Under the pieces are notes generated by a model. That model was not told where the DNA came from. It ran no database searches and was given only the letters and a program-made list of their open reading frames with translations. A program made the translations under genes and the position numbers. 64,000 bases of DNA from Thalassobacillus_A hwangdonensis. GTDB lineage: Bacteria > Bacillota > Bacilli > Bacillales > Halobacillaceae. Of this stretch, positions 43,270 through 52,003 are shown piece by piece. The stretch covers positions 62,001 through 126,000 of the forward strand of contig NZ_JBHTKL010000006.1 of assembly GCF_042675915.1 (NCBI RefSeq). Reading direction: 5' to 3'. Within the stretch, counting starts at the first letter, position 1; every line of letters begins with the position of its first letter.

Positions 43270-43788
43270 TTAATAGTTATGAAGTAAGTGTTCCTGTTTT
43301 ACTCTGGATAGGACCAGCCATCCAAGCATTGCCCCTGTCACACTGCTCACAAGGAATGATGGCATAAAGAAAAACGCTCCGAATGTGGTCCCCATCAGAA
43401 TTTTTGCATATGGCACGGCGAATAGTGCACCAACTACACCAGTACCAAAGACTTCACCAGCTGCAGCCCATCCCTTTTTACCGAGCTTCTGATACAGGAA
43501 TCCTGCCAGAAACGCACCAATCATCCCGCCTGGAAACGCAAGCAGCGAGCCAAGTCCGAGCAGATTACGAATGAGCCCGATCATGAACGCAATGATGACG
43601 GCAGGCAACGGTCCTAAGGTAATGGCTGCTATTACGTTGACCGCATGCTGGACTGGGTAAGCTTTCGCAATTCCTGCTGGAAACCAAAGGAACTGCGCCC
43701 CCAATGTACCGAGGGCTACAAGCACCGCCATCGTCGTCAATAAACGTGTCCGATTTATTTTAAACACCCCCTTTTCAGGAGCCTGCAT
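43270..43788 (-). CDS. thiW: ThiW, substrate-binding component of an ECF-type thiazole transporter
   Basis: A membrane protein of about 172 residues with five or six helices. LVALGTLGAQFLWFPAGIAKAYPVQHAVNVIAA and FPGGMIGAFLAGFLYQKLG are typical of ThiW S components, which work with a shared EcfA/EcfT energising module. Proposed substrate is the thiazole moiety of thiamin, consistent with thiM nearby. The start is uncertain: ATG 43788 lacks a good ribosome site, and GTG 43767 would give MFKINRTRLLTTM, closer to family length. Control is by the TPP riboswitch just upstream. Confidence 0.85.
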   Translation of the reverse strand: MQAPEKGVFKINRTRLLTTMAVLVALGTLGAQFLWFPAGIAKAYPVQHAVNVIAAITLGPLPAVIIAFMIGLIRNLLGLGSLLAFPGGMIGAFLAGFLYQKLGKKGWAAAGEVFGTGVVGALFAVPYAKILMGTTFGAFFFMPSFLVSSVTGAMLGWLVLSRVKQEHLLHNY

Positions 43789-43811
43789 GGCATCTGGACC
43801 GTCGACCAAAC

Positions 43812-43845
43812 AATAAAAAGCCAGGTTCTGTATTAGAACCTGGCT
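43812..43845 (-). terminator. Riboswitch-linked terminator before thiW
   Basis: A perfect 11-bp stem (AGCCAGGTTCT with AGAACCTGGCT, five-base loop) followed on the minus strand by TTTTATTG. It lies between the second TPP aptamer and thiW, and gives transcription control of the transporter gene. Confidence 0.9.
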
Positions 43846-43876
43846 AAATAGGAAAAGTGAATAGACTTTCGTCCAA

Positions 43877-43970
43877 CTACTTCCCTACGCTGGTATTAAC
43901 CAGATCAGGTCCATAAGAGTCGGAAGCTCATTCGCTTCCTCTCAGCCCATGCATGGGCACCCCTAGTAGT
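43877..43970 (-). promoter_or_regulatory. TPP riboswitch upstream of thiW
   Basis: On the minus strand CTAGGGGTGCC, GGGCTGAGAGG, GACCTGATCTGGTTAATACCAGCG and TAGGGAAGTAG form a standard thi-box aptamer, with a variable hairpin (GGAAGCGAATGAGCTTCC) between the two sensor arms. A terminator follows before thiW. Confidence 0.94.
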
Positions 43971-44063
43971 AAATCATTAAGTATTGAATTTTATTTGGTC
44001 GTCTTCATCTTAACAAATGAAACAGAGGTTGTCATAGTCATTTAGAAACATTCTGTAAAATCC

Positions 44064-44465
44064 TTATGCAAACTGTTCTTTCTTACGGTAGACCATCCCA
44101 TCGGCTGTCGCCAACAGTTCTCCATGCTGATTTTTGACAATCATCCTGTACAGTCCGAGCTTTGGATTCTTCGATTCCTCAGTAGCGGTCGCTGTAACTG
44201 TGTCCCCCAGCATCCCAGCACGCATGTAATTCATATTGACGTTGATTCCGACGGCAGTCTGTCCGTACGAATTACTTGCAATCGCAAATACTACATCAGC
44301 CAACGAAAAAATGGCCCCTCCATTCGCAGCTCCGTGAAAATTCATATGGTTTTCAGTAATCGTCATCGACGCCTTCGCTTCTCCTTCACCTACATGATCA
44401 ACGGAAATCCCAAGAAACTTTGCATATGGATCTGCATTCACACGATCGAGTACTGCTTCCTTCAT
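44064..44465 (-). CDS. paaI: PaaI-type hotdog-fold acyl-CoA thioesterase
   Basis: A 133-residue hotdog thioesterase: HMNFHGAANGGAIFSLADVVFAIASNS near residues 42-70 holds the active-site Asn/Asp region of PaaI (hydroxyphenylacetyl-CoA thioesterase), followed by VGINVNMNYMRAGMLGDTVTATA. PaaI frees CoA trapped in dead-end phenylacetyl-type intermediates. It closes the paaK-liv operon, supporting an aromatic acid as its substrate. ATG 44465 follows GGAGG at eight bases. A hairpin lies between it and livK. Confidence 0.9.
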   Translation of the reverse strand: MKEAVLDRVNADPYAKFLGISVDHVGEGEAKASMTITENHMNFHGAANGGAIFSLADVVFAIASNSYGQTAVGINVNMNYMRAGMLGDTVTATATEESKNPKLGLYRMIVKNQHGELLATADGMVYRKKEQFA

Positions 44466-44500
44466 TCCTCATTCCTCCTGTTTTTTCTTAAAGTGTATAG

Positions 44501-44529
44501 TTAAGGGACATCACGATGATGTCCCTTAA
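44501..44529 (-). promoter_or_regulatory. Intercistronic hairpin between livK and paaI
   Basis: A perfect 13-bp inverted repeat (TTAAGGGACATCA and TGATGTCCCTTAA, three-base loop) eight bases after the livK stop. No strong T run follows on the minus strand, so mRNA stabilisation or partial termination is more likely than a full stop. Confidence 0.55.
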
Positions 44530-44536
44530 ATGGCTT

Positions 44537-45697
44537 TTATTCTTTCAACATCCATTTACCATCTTTCACTTCAGCAAGTACCATACTGTCTGCTTCCAGC
44601 CCATTATGATCTTTGTCACTGAAGGAGAAGATTCCAGTAGCACCTACGTAACCATCTACATCATTTTCCAAGTAGTCTCGAATAGCTTCGCGGTCTGTGG
44701 CACCTGATTTAAGCGCTTCTACAACCAACATCAAATTATCGTAACCATAAGAACCGAAGTTGGTTGGTTCACTATCATATTCTGCAGTGTACTCATCGTA
44801 GAAACTGGAAATGACATCATACTGCTCGTCATCCTCTGGAATTTGTGTCGGGAAGAGCAGTTTTCCTGTAGGTATCGTCACACCTTCCGCTGCATCTCCA
44901 GCCAGGTCGATAAACGACTGTTTTGCAATACCATGGCTTCCAATGTACGGAATGTCCATGCCAAGCTCCTTACTGTTCTTTGCAATAATTGCAGGACCTG
45001 GGTTCGTTCCCCAGACAACCATCGCCTGTGCGTCTGAACTATCAATCTTCGTCAGCTGCGTTTTCATATCCGGATCGTCCGTATTATAGCTTTCTTTGAT
45101 GACGATCTCCATGCCATAGTCGCCAGCAAGTGCTTCCAGCTGTTCGACACCACTTGCTCCGAAAGCATTGGAATCTGCCAGAACAGCAATCTTGTTCATG
45201 CCTTCATTCTGCAGGTGCATATAGATTCGCTCGACAGCGTGTGCATCGGAGTGAGGTGTTTTGAATACCCATTTCGATTCTTCGACAGGGGACACGATAC
45301 TTACCGCAGCTCCTGCAGAGATCAGTGGTACTTCATTGTCCATTGCAATCCCTTTCATTGCCAGGCTTGCTCCAGTAGTCGTCGATCCTACGACAGCCAG
45401 GACATCTTCATCATGGATCATACTGTTCATTTCTTCCATTGCTTTTTCCGGCGTCGATTCATCATCTGCCAGAATGATTTCTACCTTCTTCCCATCGATT
45501 CCGCCTTCATCATTGATCTTCTTCTCAAGCAGCTTTGTAGCATTCCACTCCGGTTCCCCAAGCGGACTTCCTGGTCCAGTCTTTGAGTAGATTGCCCCGA
45601 TCTTATACACATCGGAATCCCCTTGAGCTTCTTCATTACAAGCAGTCATTACTGCAGCTACCATGACCATCAACAACAGACTAAGCCATTTTTTCAT
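44537..45697 (-). CDS. Branched-chain-amino-acid-type ABC transporter substrate-binding lipoprotein
   Basis: A 386-residue LivK-type periplasmic-binding-fold lipoprotein. The signal peptide ends in the lipobox VMTAC, so the mature protein begins at Cys22 and is anchored outside the membrane. KIGAIYSKTGPGSPLG and VVGSTTTGASLA are typical for the type I family with Ser/Thr contacting the carboxylate of the ligand. ATG 45697 follows GGGGGAG. It stands with livF-G-M-H, paaK and paaI in one operon; the ligand is probably an aromatic acid rather than leucine, as inferred from context. Confidence 0.9.
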   Translation of the reverse strand: MKKWLSLLLMVMVAAVMTACNEEAQGDSDVYKIGAIYSKTGPGSPLGEPEWNATKLLEKKINDEGGIDGKKVEIILADDESTPEKAMEEMNSMIHDEDVLAVVGSTTTGASLAMKGIAMDNEVPLISAGAAVSIVSPVEESKWVFKTPHSDAHAVERIYMHLQNEGMNKIAVLADSNAFGASGVEQLEALAGDYGMEIVIKESYNTDDPDMKTQLTKIDSSDAQAMVVWGTNPGPAIIAKNSKELGMDIPYIGSHGIAKQSFIDLAGDAAEGVTIPTGKLLFPTQIPEDDEQYDVISSFYDEYTAEYDSEPTNFGSYGYDNLMLVVEALKSGATDREAIRDYLENDVDGYVGATGIFSFSDKDHNGLEADSMVLAEVKDGKWMLKE

Positions 45698-45725
45698 CCT
45701 TACTCCCCCATTCAATTATTTTCAA

Positions 45726-46463
45726 TCAACTCACAGTGTGACCTAGGAAAATCTCTTTCACTTCTGGATTATGTAGTAAATCCTTTGCTCGACCTTCCTG
45801 GACAATCGTGCCGTGAGACATGACATAACCACGATCAGCTATTTTCAATGAAGCGCTTACATTTTGTTCAATCAACAGAATGGTCACTCCGAATGCATCT
45901 CTCAGTTGCTGGACATAATCCAACACTTCCTTGACGATGAGTGGCGCAAGTCCAAGAGACGGCTCATCCAGTAATAACAGGTCCGGTTTTGCCATGATTG
46001 CTCTTGCGATTGCTAGCATTTGCTGTTGTCCTCCTGAAAGTGTACCTGCCAATTGTTCCTTACGCTCCTCTAAAATCGGAAAAAGGTTGAATACCTTATC
46101 AATCTCTTTGTTGACCTCTTTCTTGCCTGTCTTTTTGTAATGATGGTAAGAACCAAGCAGTAGATTATCCAACACAGACATCGTACTGAAAACCTGTCGA
46201 TGCTCAGGTACGAGGATTAAGCGATCATGAACGATTTTTTCCGCTTCCCAACTCGTAATATCCTTATCCCGGTAGGATATCTTCCCGCTTGACGGTTGCA
46301 AGAGACCGGCGATATTGTTGAGCATCGTAGTCTTTCCTGCTCCATTCGCTCCTAACAAGGCGACAATTTCGCCTTGATCCACATGCAGGTTCACATCATC
46401 AAGGGCCTGAATTGGACCATAACTGAAGGATACGCCTTCTACCTGCAGGATTTTCCCACTCAT
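45726..46463 (-). CDS. LivF-type ABC transporter ATP-binding protein
   Basis: A 245-residue ATPase: Walker A GANGAGKTT near 36, signature LSGGQQQMLAIARA near 138, Walker B LLLLDEPSLGL and switch His in LLIEQNV region. NIAGLLQPSSGKI and FPILEERKEQ are typical of LivF. It energises the importer formed by the LivH and LivM homologues. ATGA overlap with livG. Confidence 0.93.
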   Translation of the reverse strand: MSGKILQVEGVSFSYGPIQALDDVNLHVDQGEIVALLGANGAGKTTMLNNIAGLLQPSSGKISYRDKDITSWEAEKIVHDRLILVPEHRQVFSTMSVLDNLLLGSYHHYKKTGKKEVNKEIDKVFNLFPILEERKEQLAGTLSGGQQQMLAIARAIMAKPDLLLLDEPSLGLAPLIVKEVLDYVQQLRDAFGVTILLIEQNVSASLKIADRGYVMSHGTIVQEGRAKDLLHNPEVKEIFLGHTVS

Positions 46464-47245
46464 AAGCTCACCTCCTCCTCTTCTTCCTCGGTTCCGAGAT
46501 AAGCCTCGATCACACGACGATCATTCTGAACTTCCTTCGGTGTCCCCTGGGCTATTTTTTCCCCTTGGTCCAACACGACAATCTGATCACTGACACGCAT
46601 CACAAGATCCATGTCATGCTCGACAACAAAGATGGAAACCCCGCGTTTCCTCACCTGGAGGATCAGATCACTCATCGCAGCTGTTTCGTTATGGTTCAAT
46701 CCTGCTGCAATTTCATCCAGCAGCAGTAGCTTCGGGCGTGTTGCAAGCGCTCTCGCCAGCTCCAACAGCCGTAGCTTTCCTAAAGGCAGATTGCCAGCTT
46801 CCACGTCTGCTACATCTTCCAAACCGACGAATTTGAGCTCTTCCCACGCCTGCTCATACATCTTCTGTTCTTCCTTTTTGGCACCAGGAAGCTTGAAAGC
46901 AGCGGATAAGATCCCCGATTTCGAGTTCGTATGTAACCCGACCATCACGTTTTCCAAAACCGTCATCCGTTTGAATACTTGCAGGTTTTGAAACGTTCGA
47001 GCAATTCCCAACGGAGCAATTTTGTAGGACGGGAGGCGATCAATCCGTTTTCCATCAAACCAGATTTCCCCTTCTGTAGGTGGGAAAATGGAAGATACCA
47101 TGTTAAACAACGTACTCTTCCCAGCACCGTTCGGTCCGATCAGACCGACAACGTTCCCTTCTTCAAAGGAAAAAGTGATATCCTTGTTGGCTACCACGCC
47201 ACCAAACTTCTTTGTTACCTGTTTCACTTCCAGTAGATTAGGCAC
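46460..47245 (-). CDS. LivG-type ABC transporter ATP-binding protein
   Basis: A 261-residue ATPase with Walker A GPNGAGKST near 37, a degenerate signature (AGNLPLGKLRLLELARALA, characteristic of LivG) and Walker B LLLLDEIAAGL. IARTFQNLQVFKRMTVLENVMVG is a LivG hallmark. GTG 47245 lies behind GGGGGATC and overlaps livM by eight bases. It forms the nucleotide-binding pair with LivF. Confidence 0.93.
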   Translation of the reverse strand: MPNLLEVKQVTKKFGGVVANKDITFSFEEGNVVGLIGPNGAGKSTLFNMVSSIFPPTEGEIWFDGKRIDRLPSYKIAPLGIARTFQNLQVFKRMTVLENVMVGLHTNSKSGILSAAFKLPGAKKEEQKMYEQAWEELKFVGLEDVADVEAGNLPLGKLRLLELARALATRPKLLLLDEIAAGLNHNETAAMSDLILQVRKRGVSIFVVEHDMDLVMRVSDQIVVLDQGEKIAQGTPKEVQNDRRVIEAYLGTEEEEEEVSL

Positions 47246-48269
47246 TCTGATCCCCCTTTACAGTACTGACATTCGATTTTTTCTTCGCCGAGGAATGAAA
47301 CACCTGTTTCAGTTTGCCTGAAATAGCTGGAATAAGGCCCTGCGGAAGAAAGATTACGACCAGCATAAGAATCAACCCATACAGGACATGTTCAAAATCG
47401 CTCGTAATAAAGGAGATTTGTGAACCTAACGTCTGGACGAACGAGCTGATTGCAGTAATCAGCAATGCTCCGAAAACCGCTCCCCAGACTGTAGTAGCAC
47501 CACCAAGTACAACCATCGTCAAAAACAATATCGAACCATCAAGTCCGAATGAGCCAGGTGAAATGCTGTAGGACATGTGTGCAAACAACCATCCCGCTAC
47601 TCCAGCGAACATCGCACTGATGATGAATACCTGCATTTTATATCGCCCTGTATCCACTCCCATCGAGCTTGAAGCGACTTCACTATCGTGAATCGAACGC
47701 AATGCGCGTCCCACTCTCGAATGAATGATGTTCAGGGAAAGGATGATAATGACTAAAGCAATTGCCCAAACAAGGTAGTAGTACCCGATTCCCTGTCTGA
47801 AGGTAAATCCGAACAACTCAATTTTTGGAATGCCGTAAAACCCGGACGCTCCATTCGTCAAGCCCTTCCATTCCACCAGCAATACATGGATGACGATTCC
47901 GAATGCCAATGTTGCCATCGCCAGGTAATACCCATGAAGTCTTGCCATTGTATGTCCCAGAACATATGCAATGAGGCCAGGTACGACAATAGCTATGATC
48001 AGTGACACCCATGGACTCAATCCGTATGTAGCAGTCAAAATAGCTGTTGCATATGCGCCTACCCCATAAAATGCTGCCTGCCCCAATGAAATTTGTCCTG
48101 CAAATCCCATCAATAAACCAAGACCTACGGCAACGATCGTATAGATACCGGCGAATGTCGCTTTTGTGATCATCAAGGAAGTGGAGAGCAGAAAGGGTAG
48201 AATGATGATCAATACAGTGAATGCTGCTACCCCTTTCCAGCTCATCTGTTGCATACCAATCCGTTTCAC
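47238..48269 (-). CDS. LivM-type ABC transporter permease
   Basis: A 343-residue membrane permease with about nine helices. GLLMGFAGQISLGQAAFYGVGAYA near 55 and AIHDSEVASSSMGVD-like RSIHDSEVASSSMGVD near 195 (the ATPase-coupling loop) are typical of LivM. GTG 48269 follows GGAGGG and is directly adjacent to the livH stop. A Lys/Ser-rich cytosolic tail ends the protein. Confidence 0.92.
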   Translation of the reverse strand: MKRIGMQQMSWKGVAAFTVLIIILPFLLSTSLMITKATFAGIYTIVAVGLGLLMGFAGQISLGQAAFYGVGAYATAILTATYGLSPWVSLIIAIVVPGLIAYVLGHTMARLHGYYLAMATLAFGIVIHVLLVEWKGLTNGASGFYGIPKIELFGFTFRQGIGYYYLVWAIALVIIILSLNIIHSRVGRALRSIHDSEVASSSMGVDTGRYKMQVFIISAMFAGVAGWLFAHMSYSISPGSFGLDGSILFLTMVVLGGATTVWGAVFGALLITAISSFVQTLGSQISFITSDFEHVLYGLILMLVVIFLPQGLIPAISGKLKQVFHSSAKKKSNVSTVKGDQSA

Positions 48270-49148
48270 TTACAGCCCTCCTTTTCCAACATTCTTTTCG
48301 CCTAGTAATCCATACGGACGAATCAAAAGAATCATCAATACGAAACCGAATGCGATTGCATCTTTCATCCCTGAACTTATGAATCCGGCACCAAGTGATT
48401 CGATCACTCCTAGAAGCAATCCACCAAGTACAGCACCAGGGGCACTTCCAAGTCCACCAAGAATCGTTGCGGAAAAGCCTTTGATTCCGAGCATGACACC
48501 CATGTCATAGGCAGGGAAGATAATCGGAGCAATGACCAGACCGGCCAATGCGCCAAGACCTGCACTTAAGGCAAACGAGAATGAAGACATTTTCTTCGGG
48601 CTGATCGCCATCAGCTTTGCTGCCATCGGGTTTACCGAACATGCACGGAAAGCTTTACCAAGCATCGTCTTCTCAATCATCAGGAATAATCCCGCAACGA
48701 TGATCAGCATGAACACCATTACCCAGATGCTCTGAGGGGTGATCGAAGCTCCCATTACTGAAACAGGTTCATCGCTCGCAAAGGAAGCAACTTTCACAGA
48801 ATCCTTGCCCCATACCATGCTGGCAATCCCGCGAATGAAGATTGCAGCACCGATGGTAAGGATGATCAAACTAAGTGCATCTGCACCTTTCGCTTTTCTG
48901 ACAATCGTCAGTTCCAATAACCACCCGATCACCACCACGATGGCTATCGTCGATAAAAACGCGAACAAATATGGCAGCCCAAGGTTCAATAAGGAATACA
49001 TCGTCATCCCGCCAAGCATGACGAACTCACCCTGAGCCAGATTAATAACTTTGGTTACGCTGTAGATGGTGACAAAACCGAGCGCAACTATTGCGTATAT
49101 ACTTCCGATTGTTAATCCGGAAATCAAAAATTGCATCGAATCTCCCAT
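48270..49148 (-). CDS. LivH-type ABC transporter permease
   Basis: A 292-residue membrane permease with about eight helices. FLISGLTIGSIYAIVALGFVTIYSVTKVINLAQGEFVMLG is the standard LivH N-terminus and RACSVNPMAAKLMAISPKKM the coupling loop. ATG 49148 lies six bases after GGGGG; ATG 49154 is also in frame, and ATG 49133 (MQFLISG) is possible behind GGGAG. It follows paaK by about 36 bases in the same operon. Confidence 0.92.
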   Translation of the reverse strand: MGDSMQFLISGLTIGSIYAIVALGFVTIYSVTKVINLAQGEFVMLGGMTMYSLLNLGLPYLFAFLSTIAIVVVIGWLLELTIVRKAKGADALSLIILTIGAAIFIRGIASMVWGKDSVKVASFASDEPVSVMGASITPQSIWVMVFMLIIVAGLFLMIEKTMLGKAFRACSVNPMAAKLMAISPKKMSSFSFALSAGLGALAGLVIAPIIFPAYDMGVMLGIKGFSATILGGLGSAPGAVLGGLLLGVIESLGAGFISSGMKDAIAFGFVLMILLIRPYGLLGEKNVGKGGL

Positions 49149-49184
49149 CAACATCCCCCTTTCATATAAACCGAGCCTGTCAAG

Positions 49185-50510
49185 TTAAACTTGGAGCGCT
49201 TCATTTGTGCGGTCCACTATCCGGACTGCCTTACCTTGTGATCGCGGAACCGATTTTGGTCCAAGCACTTTAACATCCACAGACACTAAACAATTATTTT
49301 TCATTACCTTTTGAATATGTTTCGCCAGCTCTTTCACATCCGGGTGGTTAAGGTCTTCTTGAATCGTTGCATAGAATCCGTCATCCACTTCCACCTGCAG
49401 TTCCACATGCTGCATGCTGCCTTTCTTCAATAGATGCAGCTGATAATGTGGGACAATTCCTTTTACAGTAAGCAGATAGTGCTCGATTTCAGATGGGAAG
49501 ACGTTGACACCGCGAATGATCAGCATATCGTCAATTCGTCCTTTTACGCGTGACATTTTAATGGTCGTACGTCCACATTTACACGTTCCGCGCGTTAGGG
49601 AAGCGATGTCACCAGTCCGATAGCGGATGACAGGAAATGCTTCCTTCGTCAAACTGGTAAACACAAGCTCACCATCCTGCCCCTCTGGAACAGGTTCCAT
49701 CGTTTCCGGATCAATGACCTCAGCCAGGAAATGGTCCTCTGCAATATGTAAACCATCCTGCGCTTCATGACATTCCATGGCGACTCCAGGTCCTAATACT
49801 TCACTCAAGCCATATATGTCACATGCTTTTATGTCGAATTTTTCTTCAAGGGTACGACGCATTTCTTCCGACCACGGTTCAGCACCGAAAACCCCATACT
49901 TTAATGAAGTTTTACGTGGGTCCTTGCCCGCATTTTCCATATGTTCAGCGATATTCAACAAGTAGGATGGCGTGCCACATATGACGGTCGGCTCGAAATC
50001 TTCGATCAATGTGATCTGCCTGTCCGTATTTCCACCTGAAACAGGGACCGTTGCCATTCCAAGTTCTTCACTTCCACAGTGAAGACCGAGTCCGCCAGTA
50101 AACAACCCATACCCATATGCATTGTGAAGGACTTCGCCTTTCTTACCACCTGCAATTGAAATCGCCCTTGCAACGAGCTCTGACCACATGCAAATATCAT
50201 TCTTCGTATAGCCAACAACCGTCGGCTTCCCACTCGTGCCTGAAGATGCATGAATCCGCACCAGTTCGCTACGGTCGACGGCAAACAAACCGAATGGATA
50301 ATGATTCCTCAGGTCCTGCTTGACCAGAAACGGCAGCTTCCTCAAGTCATCCAATGACTTTATATCCTCAGGTTTTATCCCTGATTCATCAAATTTCTCC
50401 TTAAAAAAAGGCACATGCTCATACACACGCCGGACTGTTTCCTGTAATCTGTTCAACTGTAAGTCCTTCATCTTTTCCGGTGAAGCGCTTTCAATTTCGT
50501 GTAAAATCAT
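49185..50510 (-). CDS. paaK: Phenylacetate-CoA ligase (second copy, operon-linked)
   Basis: A 441-residue PaaK ligase, same length as and very similar to the copy at 30438-31763, with HASSGTSGKPTVVGYT, YGLSEVLGPG, YRTGDI, GTCKCGRTT and KGRIDDMLIIRGVNVFPSEIE. It heads an operon with a LIV-type ABC importer and a PaaI thioesterase, so it probably activates the acid that this importer brings in. ATG 50510 follows AGGGGGGA. No ring-oxidising paaABCDE genes are in the window, so full phenylacetate breakdown cannot be claimed. Confidence 0.93.
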   Translation of the reverse strand: MILHEIESASPEKMKDLQLNRLQETVRRVYEHVPFFKEKFDESGIKPEDIKSLDDLRKLPFLVKQDLRNHYPFGLFAVDRSELVRIHASSGTSGKPTVVGYTKNDICMWSELVARAISIAGGKKGEVLHNAYGYGLFTGGLGLHCGSEELGMATVPVSGGNTDRQITLIEDFEPTVICGTPSYLLNIAEHMENAGKDPRKTSLKYGVFGAEPWSEEMRRTLEEKFDIKACDIYGLSEVLGPGVAMECHEAQDGLHIAEDHFLAEVIDPETMEPVPEGQDGELVFTSLTKEAFPVIRYRTGDIASLTRGTCKCGRTTIKMSRVKGRIDDMLIIRGVNVFPSEIEHYLLTVKGIVPHYQLHLLKKGSMQHVELQVEVDDGFYATIQEDLNHPDVKELAKHIQKVMKNNCLVSVDVKVLGPKSVPRSQGKAVRIVDRTNEALQV

Positions 50511-50590
50511 TTTGAAAAAATCCCCCTATCCTTTGCTATTAAGATATAACGTTTATAGAACGACATATTAAATTGTTGTAATTATCTCTA

Positions 50591-50619
50591 AATTTAACGT
50601 TTAAACTTGCTAAAGTCAA
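50591..50619 (-). promoter_or_regulatory. SigA promoter of the paaK-liv-paaI operon
   Basis: On the minus strand TTGACT (50614-50619), 17 bases, TAAATT (50591-50596), about 75 bases before paaK. A partly symmetric TTTAAACGTTAAA overlaps the -10 region and may be an operator; it is not the same palindrome as upstream of the first paaK. Confidence 0.6.
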
Positions 50620-50670
50620 CATCATTTTAGGAATTTTCTGAAAATACACAACCTTTTCTAAGTCCCTTGA

Positions 50671-50706
50671 ACAAAACAAAAAGAACCCCGGCTAACCGAG
50701 GTTCCC
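50671..50706 (-). terminator. Terminator of the YjcZ-like gene
   Basis: Stem GGAACCTCGG with CCGGGGTTC and a four-base loop, followed on the minus strand by TTTTTGTTTTG. It lies about 40 bases after the stop codon. Confidence 0.85.
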
Positions 50707-50744
50707 CTTCCTACTATTCCTTTTTATCTCTCTGTCTGATTCGT

Positions 50745-50939
50745 TTAGTAGCAGTAGCAGGCACCTATGATGATCAACAAGATAAACAGCACTACGACTA
50801 ATACGAACGTTTCATTTCCTCGTCTACGGCAGCCATACATTGGTGCAGTGTACATAGGCCTTGGTGGCATATTCGCACCCATTACTGGCGATGCATTGAC
50901 GTTGGCACCCATTACAGGCGCAGCATTATTTGCATACAT
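50745..50939 (-). CDS. Small YjcZ-like sporulation/spore-surface protein
   Basis: A 64-residue protein. The first half is a Pro/Ala/Met-rich segment with an imperfect duplication (APVMGANVNA, SPVMGANMPP), then a basic turn CRRRGNET, and a C-terminal hydrophobic helix FVLVVVLFILLIIIGACY. The C-terminal helix is that of the YjcZ family of small sporulation proteins. The start follows GGGGAG. It lies next to the spore-coat transglutaminase gene, which fits a sporulation role, although I see no clear sporulation sigma site. Confidence 0.75.
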   Translation of the reverse strand: MYANNAAPVMGANVNASPVMGANMPPRPMYTAPMYGCRRRGNETFVLVVVLFILLIIIGACYCY

Positions 50940-51040
50940 GGTCGTGCTCCCCTTCCTCTCTTGTGTATATTCACTACATTATACTCACCTAGTATCAAAT
51001 GGGACCGTTTCAGGGAGAAAATGGGTGAACGCCTTGTCAG

Positions 51041-51883
51041 TCAGGAAAGGAAGAATTGCTTAAGAAATGCGAGATAATGCAAATAACAGATCGACGTCTG
51101 ATTGTGATGAAGAACCGGAGCCTGAATTTTGTAGCCTGAACGATACGATGGATTAACAGAAAGCTGAGCCAACTGCTGAAAAGAGGGATGGGTAATTAAA
51201 TTGGTAAAATAAGCGGACGTTGTACTGCCTTCATACCGTTGTTCATTCAAAAATTCGATCATCTCATCGGCCGTCCTTATTCCAAGACCATGGCCAAAGA
51301 AGTTATCATCGGTCATCGCTACAGCATTCTCTCCTCTGAACCATGGCAGCGCAGGGCTGAAGTCCGGATTCGCAAAATAAACGATATCACCAGGAATGTA
51401 TTTATTACCATAATACGTTTGGAGACCAAGGTCTGTGTCTGTGTGCCAGCTGTACAGATACAAATCTCGAAAATAGTAATCGAAGCGAGCACGATCCAGA
51501 CTCTTCAGAACAGCATGATAGATGAGGATCACACAGGCGGTTGCACATTCAAAGGCATACTGTGGACTGTTTTGAAAAATGTCCGAGATCGCATCAGAAG
51601 GAGAAACATCCGGTCTCAAACGGAATCCCCCTTCAGATGTAAGTATCCAATACATAGGGTTGCAGCGGGCATACTGGAACGTTGTGAAGCCCGCTTCACT
51701 TTCATTCATGAGATTTGCACTATCAATGATGTTTTTACGGAGGGTAAGTTCGAATAATAGGTCTTGTTTAGAGGGATAGGAGTACACGTTATCTGCACTT
51801 GATATATGCTCGGCTATTTTATTTTCGATCGTGCTGACTTTCAATTGATTTGGCTGAATCGTCTCTCCGGATACCTGGATCAT
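51041..51883 (-). CDS. tgl: Protein-glutamine gamma-glutamyltransferase (spore coat transglutaminase)
   Basis: A 280-residue Tgl homologue, slightly longer than the B. subtilis enzyme (about 245). The catalytic Cys is in YAFECATACVIL near 113; candidate His and Asp partners lie in the region from 150 to 200 (DIVYFANPDFSPALPWFRGENAV, NFFGHGLGI). NPMYWILTSEGGFRLR is a conserved block. It crosslinks Lys and Gln side chains of coat proteins late in sporulation. ATG 51883 lies behind GGGGGAG. Apparently monocistronic. Confidence 0.92.
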   Translation of the reverse strand: MIQVSGETIQPNQLKVSTIENKIAEHISSADNVYSYPSKQDLLFELTLRKNIIDSANLMNESEAGFTTFQYARCNPMYWILTSEGGFRLRPDVSPSDAISDIFQNSPQYAFECATACVILIYHAVLKSLDRARFDYYFRDLYLYSWHTDTDLGLQTYYGNKYIPGDIVYFANPDFSPALPWFRGENAVAMTDDNFFGHGLGIRTADEMIEFLNEQRYEGSTTSAYFTNLITHPSFQQLAQLSVNPSYRSGYKIQAPVLHHNQTSICYLHYLAFLKQFFLS

Positions 51884-51960
51884 CCAACTCCCCCTTCAGG
51901 CAGGGCTTTTAGCTAGTTTATTCGCGCGGAGGTGTAAACATGTTGGACTTCTGTCCAATT

Positions 51961-51990
51961 AAAAAAATCCACTCACCTTGTGTGAGTGGA
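51961..51990 (-). terminator. Terminator behind tRNA-Ala
   Basis: A perfect nine-bp stem (TCCACTCAC with GTGAGTGGA, five-base loop) followed by seven T on the minus strand, 14 bases after the tRNA 3' end. Confidence 0.9.
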
Positions 51991-52003
51991 ACCAAAAAAC
52001 TGA

